Source: Pseudomonas sp.
GTDB lineage: Bacteria > Pseudomonadota > Gammaproteobacteria > Pseudomonadales > Pseudomonadaceae
Direction: 5' to 3'
Assembly: GCA_029239415.1 (NCBI GenBank)
Contig: JAQZAY010000153.1
Location: 1-8,269 of the forward strand
Length of the DNA stretch: 8,269 nt
Shown: positions 5,778-8,269 of the stretch, in pieces
How positions within the stretch are numbered: position 1 is the stretch's first letter
Layout: every line of letters begins with the position of its first letter
Notes under the pieces: generated by a model
What the model saw: the letters and a program-made list of their open reading frames with translations, nothing else
Databases searched by the model: none
Told to the model about the DNA's origin: nothing
Made by a program: the position numbers and the translations under genes

Positions 5778-5879
5778 CCTTCATTTTGTCTGCCTGTGAC
5801 AATACTGACGACCGCCGCTCGACAACCTTCGGCGAGCCCTGTAAAAGCCGCATTCCAGAGCCACAGCAGGAAAATCCAC

Positions 5880-6329
5880 TTGTCCGAGTTGCATATCGAC
5901 CCGTTGGTCGGAGCCGAGCGCGGCTTGCTCGATCGCTTCTATCGCCAGCATCGTTCACGCATGCGCGCCAGTGCCGAGGGGCAGTTGTGGGTCGCCCGCG
6001 CACCTGGCATCGTCGGCGGCCTGTGCTTGAGCCAAGTGCCTGGCGGGTGGTGGCTGACCGGGCTGTTCGTCGCCCCGCAGCAGCGGGACCAGCAGGTCGC
6101 TTCGCAGCTGGTCAACGCGGCGCTGGCCAGCCTCGACCATGACGTCTGGCTGTTCTGCCACCCCGAGCTGGTGGCGTTCTATCAACGCCTGGGTTTCGGC
6201 CCGAGCCTTTGCCTGCCGCCGGTACTTGCCGACCGCCTGGCTCGCTACCAGCGCACCAAGCCTTTGGTGGCGCTGGAGCGGGCTCGGCCGCTGGCAGATC
6301 GCAGCCTGGAAAACGGCCTCTCGGGCTAG
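5880..6329 (+). CDS. GNAT-family N-acetyltransferase
   Basis: This 149-residue protein shows the GNAT layout: an N-terminal segment (DPLVGAERGLLDRFYRQHRS, 8-26... ), strand LWVARAPGIVGGLCL (36-50), strand WWLTGLFVAPQQR (57-69) leading into the acetyl-CoA loop, and the C-terminal LFCHPELVAFYQRLGF (91-106). The substrate cannot be predicted. The start is TTG at 5880 with AGGA 8 bases upstream; the frame stays open to an ATG at 5649, but that region has intergenic structure and no matching residues. An alternative TTG lies at 5889. The acetyl-CoA loop reads RDQQVA (69-74) where the family has R/Q-x-x-G-x-G/A, so the key glycine is replaced by Q72. The gene converges on the YihY-family gene with 27 bases between stop codons. 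Confidence 0.85.
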   Translation: MSELHIDPLVGAERGLLDRFYRQHRSRMRASAEGQLWVARAPGIVGGLCLSQVPGGWWLTGLFVAPQQRDQQVASQLVNAALASLDHDVWLFCHPELVAFYQRLGFGPSLCLPPVLADRLARYQRTKPLVALERARPLADRSLENGLSG

Positions 6330-6356
6330 CCGGTTTCCAGCCGGGATGGCCGTGAC

Positions 6357-7316
6357 TTATCGCGCAGTGGTCTCGTGGGCGTCCGGGCTGGCTTTCTGCG
6401 ACTGGTCATGCCCCAGCACCGTCTTGTGCCTGGCGGGTGCGGCACCCTGGTCCGGCGCCTTCTCGCCCTTGTCCTTGCCCTCGGCGGACATGTGCTCTAT
6501 CACCGCATTCATCTCGGCGCCCAGCAACAGCACCGCCGCAGAGATATAGAAGTACAGCAGCAGCACGATGATCGCCCCGATGCTGCCATACATGGCGTTG
6601 TAGTCGGCGAAGGTCTTGACGTAGTAGCCGAAGCCCAGCGAAGCGACGATCCAGACCACCACGGCCAGTACCGAGCCTGGCGTGATGAAACGGAAGTTCT
6701 GCTTCACGTCGGGCATGACATAGTAGATCACCGCCACCGCGATCATCAGCAACAGTATGATCACCGGCCAGCGCAGGATGGTCCACAAGGTGACAATGAA
6801 CTCCTCCACGCCGATCTGCGAGGCGATCCACTCCATGACCTGCGGGCCGAGCACCATCAGCGCGGCCGCGGCCAGCATCATCCCGGCGATGCCGATGGTG
6901 TAGACCACCGACAAGGGGATACGCTTCCACACCGGACGGCCTTCCGGCACGTCGTAGGCGGCGTTCATCGCGCTCATCATCAGGCGCACCGCAGCAGAGG
7001 CGGTCCACAGGGCGATGACGATACCGATTGAAATCAGCCCGCCCTTGGACTGCTGCAACTGGTCGATGACCGGGTTGACCAGGTCCAGCGCCTGGGGCGG
7101 CAGGACCAGCTCGGATTGCAGGCGCAACCAAGAGAAGAAGTCCGGCAGGTGCAGGAAGCCGATCAAGGCAATGAGAAACAGCAGGAAGGGAAACAGCGAG
7201 AACAGCATCTGGTAGGCCAGCGCCGAAGCGTAGGTCGACATCTCGTCGTCGAGAAACTCATTGACCGTGCGGATCAGCACACGGTGCAGGGGCAGGCCTT
7301 GCAGAACGGGGAACAT
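6357..7316 (-). CDS. YihY/BrkB-family inner-membrane protein
   Basis: This 319-residue protein has six hydrophobic segments, roughly 32-55, 93-113, 136-157, 183-201, 213-232 and 245-268. Family motifs include ALAYQMLFSLFPFLLF (32-47), MNAAYDVPEGRPVWKR (117-132) and YNAMYGSIGAIIVLLLYFYI (239-258), followed by LLGAEMNAV (264-272). Members were once called ribonuclease BN by mistake; they are membrane proteins of uncertain function. The cytoplasmic tail (275-319) is polar and rich in charged residues, with no recognisable domain. ATG at 7316 has AAAGGAG 7 bases upstream, a strong site. The gene is separated from the upstream csbD-like gene by 167 bases and a terminator, so it probably has its own promoter, which I could not locate. 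Confidence 0.93.
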   Translation of the reverse strand: MFPVLQGLPLHRVLIRTVNEFLDDEMSTYASALAYQMLFSLFPFLLFLIALIGFLHLPDFFSWLRLQSELVLPPQALDLVNPVIDQLQQSKGGLISIGIVIALWTASAAVRLMMSAMNAAYDVPEGRPVWKRIPLSVVYTIGIAGMMLAAAALMVLGPQVMEWIASQIGVEEFIVTLWTILRWPVIILLLMIAVAVIYYVMPDVKQNFRFITPGSVLAVVVWIVASLGFGYYVKTFADYNAMYGSIGAIIVLLLYFYISAAVLLLGAEMNAVIEHMSAEGKDKGEKAPDQGAAPARHKTVLGHDQSQKASPDAHETTAR

Positions 7317-7372
7317 AGAGCGTCTCCTTTCGCCGCTTGATTGTCGTCAGGACAGATCGATACCAGGAAAAT

Positions 7373-7386
7373 GCGTGATAACACGC
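7373..7386. repeat. Interrupted palindrome in the YihY-family gene leader
   Basis: GCGTG-ATAA-CACGC is a perfect 5-bp inverted repeat around a 4-bp centre, 57 bases upstream of the start codon at 7316. It could be an operator or a short hairpin in the leader. No regulator can be named. Confidence 0.3.
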
Positions 7387-7437
7387 GGGTCAGTCCGATA
7401 GACCATGATCCTGGCGTGACTACTCATCAGCCGCGTA

Positions 7438-7464
7438 TGAAAACGGCCACCCGCAGGCAGCCGT
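7438..7464 (-). terminator. Rho-independent terminator of the csbD-like gene
   Basis: On the minus strand, 19 bases after the csbD-like stop codon, ACGGCTGCC and GGTGGCCGT form a 9-bp stem (two G-U pairs) around TGCG. A U-tract follows: TTTT, pairing with 7440-7443 and counting the last stem base. It should isolate this gene from the YihY-family gene on the same strand. Confidence 0.68.
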
Positions 7465-7483
7465 CAGGGGTACTGTCGACGCC

Positions 7484-7663
7484 TCAAGGCTTCTTGACCG
7501 CATCCTTGACCTTGCCGACGGTTTGCTGGGCTTCGCCCTTGACTTCCTGAGCCTTGCCTTCGGTTTTCAGTCTCTCACTACCGGTAACCTCGCCAACGCC
7601 TTGCTTGACGTTACCGGCCGCTTCATTGGCCAGGCCTTTGGCTTTGTCTTTGGTACCACTCAT
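7484..7663 (-). CDS. CsbD-like stress protein
   Basis: This 59-residue, hydrophilic, lysine- and glycine-rich protein has the CsbD pattern: MSGTKDKAKGLANEAAGNVK (1-20), VGEVTGSERLKTEGKAQE (23-40), then KGEAQQTVGKVKDAVK (42-57). CsbD proteins are small, probably disordered or helical, and general-stress induced (sigma-B in Bacillus, often sigma-S linked in Proteobacteria); molecular function is unknown. ATG at 7663 has AGGAG 7 bases upstream; upstream codons in the same frame do not resemble the family. On the coding strand an A8 tract (pairing with 7740-7747) lies about 77 bases upstream and could act as an UP element, but I could not identify convincing promoter boxes. The gene is divergent from the beta-helix protein gene. 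Confidence 0.92.
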   Translation of the reverse strand: MSGTKDKAKGLANEAAGNVKQGVGEVTGSERLKTEGKAQEVKGEAQQTVGKVKDAVKKP

Positions 7664-7806
7664 GGGAATGCTCCTGAAAGGTAAAGGCACTGATCGGTGC
7701 CGACATAGAATCGACCCGCGCGCTTTGCGCAGAGTTTCATTTTTTTTCAGCTCTGGCCGAACGGCAAACAAACGTGCGAATACCGCACCAAACCTTTTGG
7801 CACGCC

Positions 7807-7835
7807 TGCGCAAAACCCTGGTGCTTCCCTAGAAT
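7807..7835 (+). promoter_or_regulatory. Possible sigma-70 promoter of the beta-helix protein gene
   Basis: TAGAAT (7830-7835) matches the -10 consensus at five of six bases. A poor -35 candidate, TGCGCA (7807-7812), lies 17 bases upstream and matches three of six. Transcription would begin near 7842, about 49 bases before the ATG at 7891. Confidence 0.35.
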
Positions 7836-7890
7836 CCGGGCAAGTGCAGCAGTGCTGCTACATAAAAACAACAGCTATCGGAAACCTCAC

Positions 7891-8269
7891 ATGCGCCTTG
7901 CACCCGTATTGGCAGCCTTGCTGCCATTGCTTCCCCTGTCCACTTTCGCTCAATCCACCGATATCAAGGTGTTGAGCGTCGACCGCTACGACGATGACGA
8001 GCGACCCGGCAGCCTGCGCTGGGCCATCGACACCAACAACCGGAATCCCGGCCACTACCGCATCGAGATCCAGGCGGTGGGACAGGCCCCGTATGTCATC
8101 CGCCCTACCCGCGCCCTGCCCGCCATCAAGGGCCCGGTGCAGATCAGCGGGAGCGCCTGGGCGCGCGATGGCCAGTATGTCGCGATTGACGGCTCGTCCT
8201 ATATCAAGGGTGAAGGTGCCCATGCCTGTCCTGGCGCCCTGCCCGGCCAGTACGGCACCAATGTACGTA
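7891..8269 (+). CDS. Secreted right-handed parallel beta-helix protein, N-terminal part (runs off window)
   Basis: The frame is open from ATG at 7891 to the window edge and gives 126 residues. A signal peptide, MRLAPVLAALLPLLPLSTFA, precedes QSTD, so the protein is exported. The mature start contains RPGSLRWAIDTNN (39-51), a PGSLR-A-I motif typical of the first turns of extracellular parallel beta-helix proteins (compare CSLREAI-type domains). It is followed by the turn pattern YVIRPTRALPAIKGPVQISG (67-86). Such proteins are often polysaccharide lyases, hydrolases or adhesins; without the rest, catalytic residues cannot be examined and no substrate can be named. The ribosome binding site is weak (GGA at 8 bases). 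A 121-codon minus-strand frame over the same bases lacks family features and is taken as a shadow. Confidence 0.85.
   Translation, partial: MRLAPVLAALLPLLPLSTFAQSTDIKVLSVDRYDDDERPGSLRWAIDTNNRNPGHYRIEIQAVGQAPYVIRPTRALPAIKGPVQISGSAWARDGQYVAIDGSSYIKGEGAHACPGALPGQYGTNVR

Noticed and set aside
5785..5815. Copper-box-like TGACA-N4-TGACG between the DUF2790 and GNAT genes
   Set aside because: The second half does not complete an inverted repeat (TGTCA expected), so the resemblance is too weak.
6330..6356. Bidirectional terminator between the GNAT and YihY-family genes
   Set aside because: Only a 4-bp CCGG/CCGG pairing is present, with no T-run on either strand.
7719..7747. GC-rich stem and T8 tract resembling a plus-strand terminator
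   Set aside because: The stem is only 4 bp and lies some ten bases from the T-run, and no plus-strand gene precedes it. The tract is more likely promoter-associated for the minus-strand csbD-like gene.
7798..7814. Possible sigma-54 promoter beginning TGGCACG before the beta-helix protein gene
   Set aside because: The -12 GC would sit one base too close to the -24 GG, and TTGC is absent. Sigma-54 tolerates such spacing changes poorly.

Overview
The window reads as a chromosomal segment of a fluorescent Pseudomonas, most likely of the P. putida group. I infer this from the high GC content, from a FadD2-type acyl-CoA ligase divergent from a MaoC-fold hydratase (an arrangement I recall from Pseudomonas genomes), and from small families typical of the genus (DUF2790, CsbD, a short GNAT). 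No database was searched, so all family assignments come from recognising motifs.

Layout. Bases 1-98 are the 3' end of an IS5-like transposase gene cut by the window edge. A Rho-independent terminator (124-151) follows fadD2 (175-1863, minus strand). A 245-bp control region carrying a 10-bp inverted repeat separates fadD2 from the divergent maoC-like gene (2109-2579). That gene ends exactly where a four-gene minus-strand operon ends (5158 down to 2580): SnoaL-like protein, DGPF/YCII-like protein, SRPBCC (AHSA1-like) protein, and an ECF sigma factor with a long C-terminal extension of the ECF42 type. Upstream of this operon lies TGTCGA-N17-CGACC, which fits the ECF42 target promoter as I recall it, so the operon is probably self-activated. 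Next come a secreted DUF2790 protein (5349-5606, minus), a 273-bp intergenic region rich in inverted repeats, a GNAT acetyltransferase with a TTG start (5880-6329, plus), and a YihY/BrkB-family membrane protein (6357-7316, minus). A terminator (438-464 of the 7-kb region: 7438-7464) separates it from a CsbD-like stress protein (7484-7663, minus). The window ends inside a divergent secreted parallel beta-helix protein (7891 onward, plus).

How the parts work together. fadD2 and the MaoC-like hydratase fit fatty-acid activation and enoyl-CoA metabolism. The sigma-factor operon looks like a self-contained regulatory and possibly enzymatic module with no anti-sigma gene; it is the most interesting part of the window. 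The right-hand genes suggest envelope and stress functions but show no clear common pathway. I saw no tRNA, rRNA, CRISPR array or replication origin.
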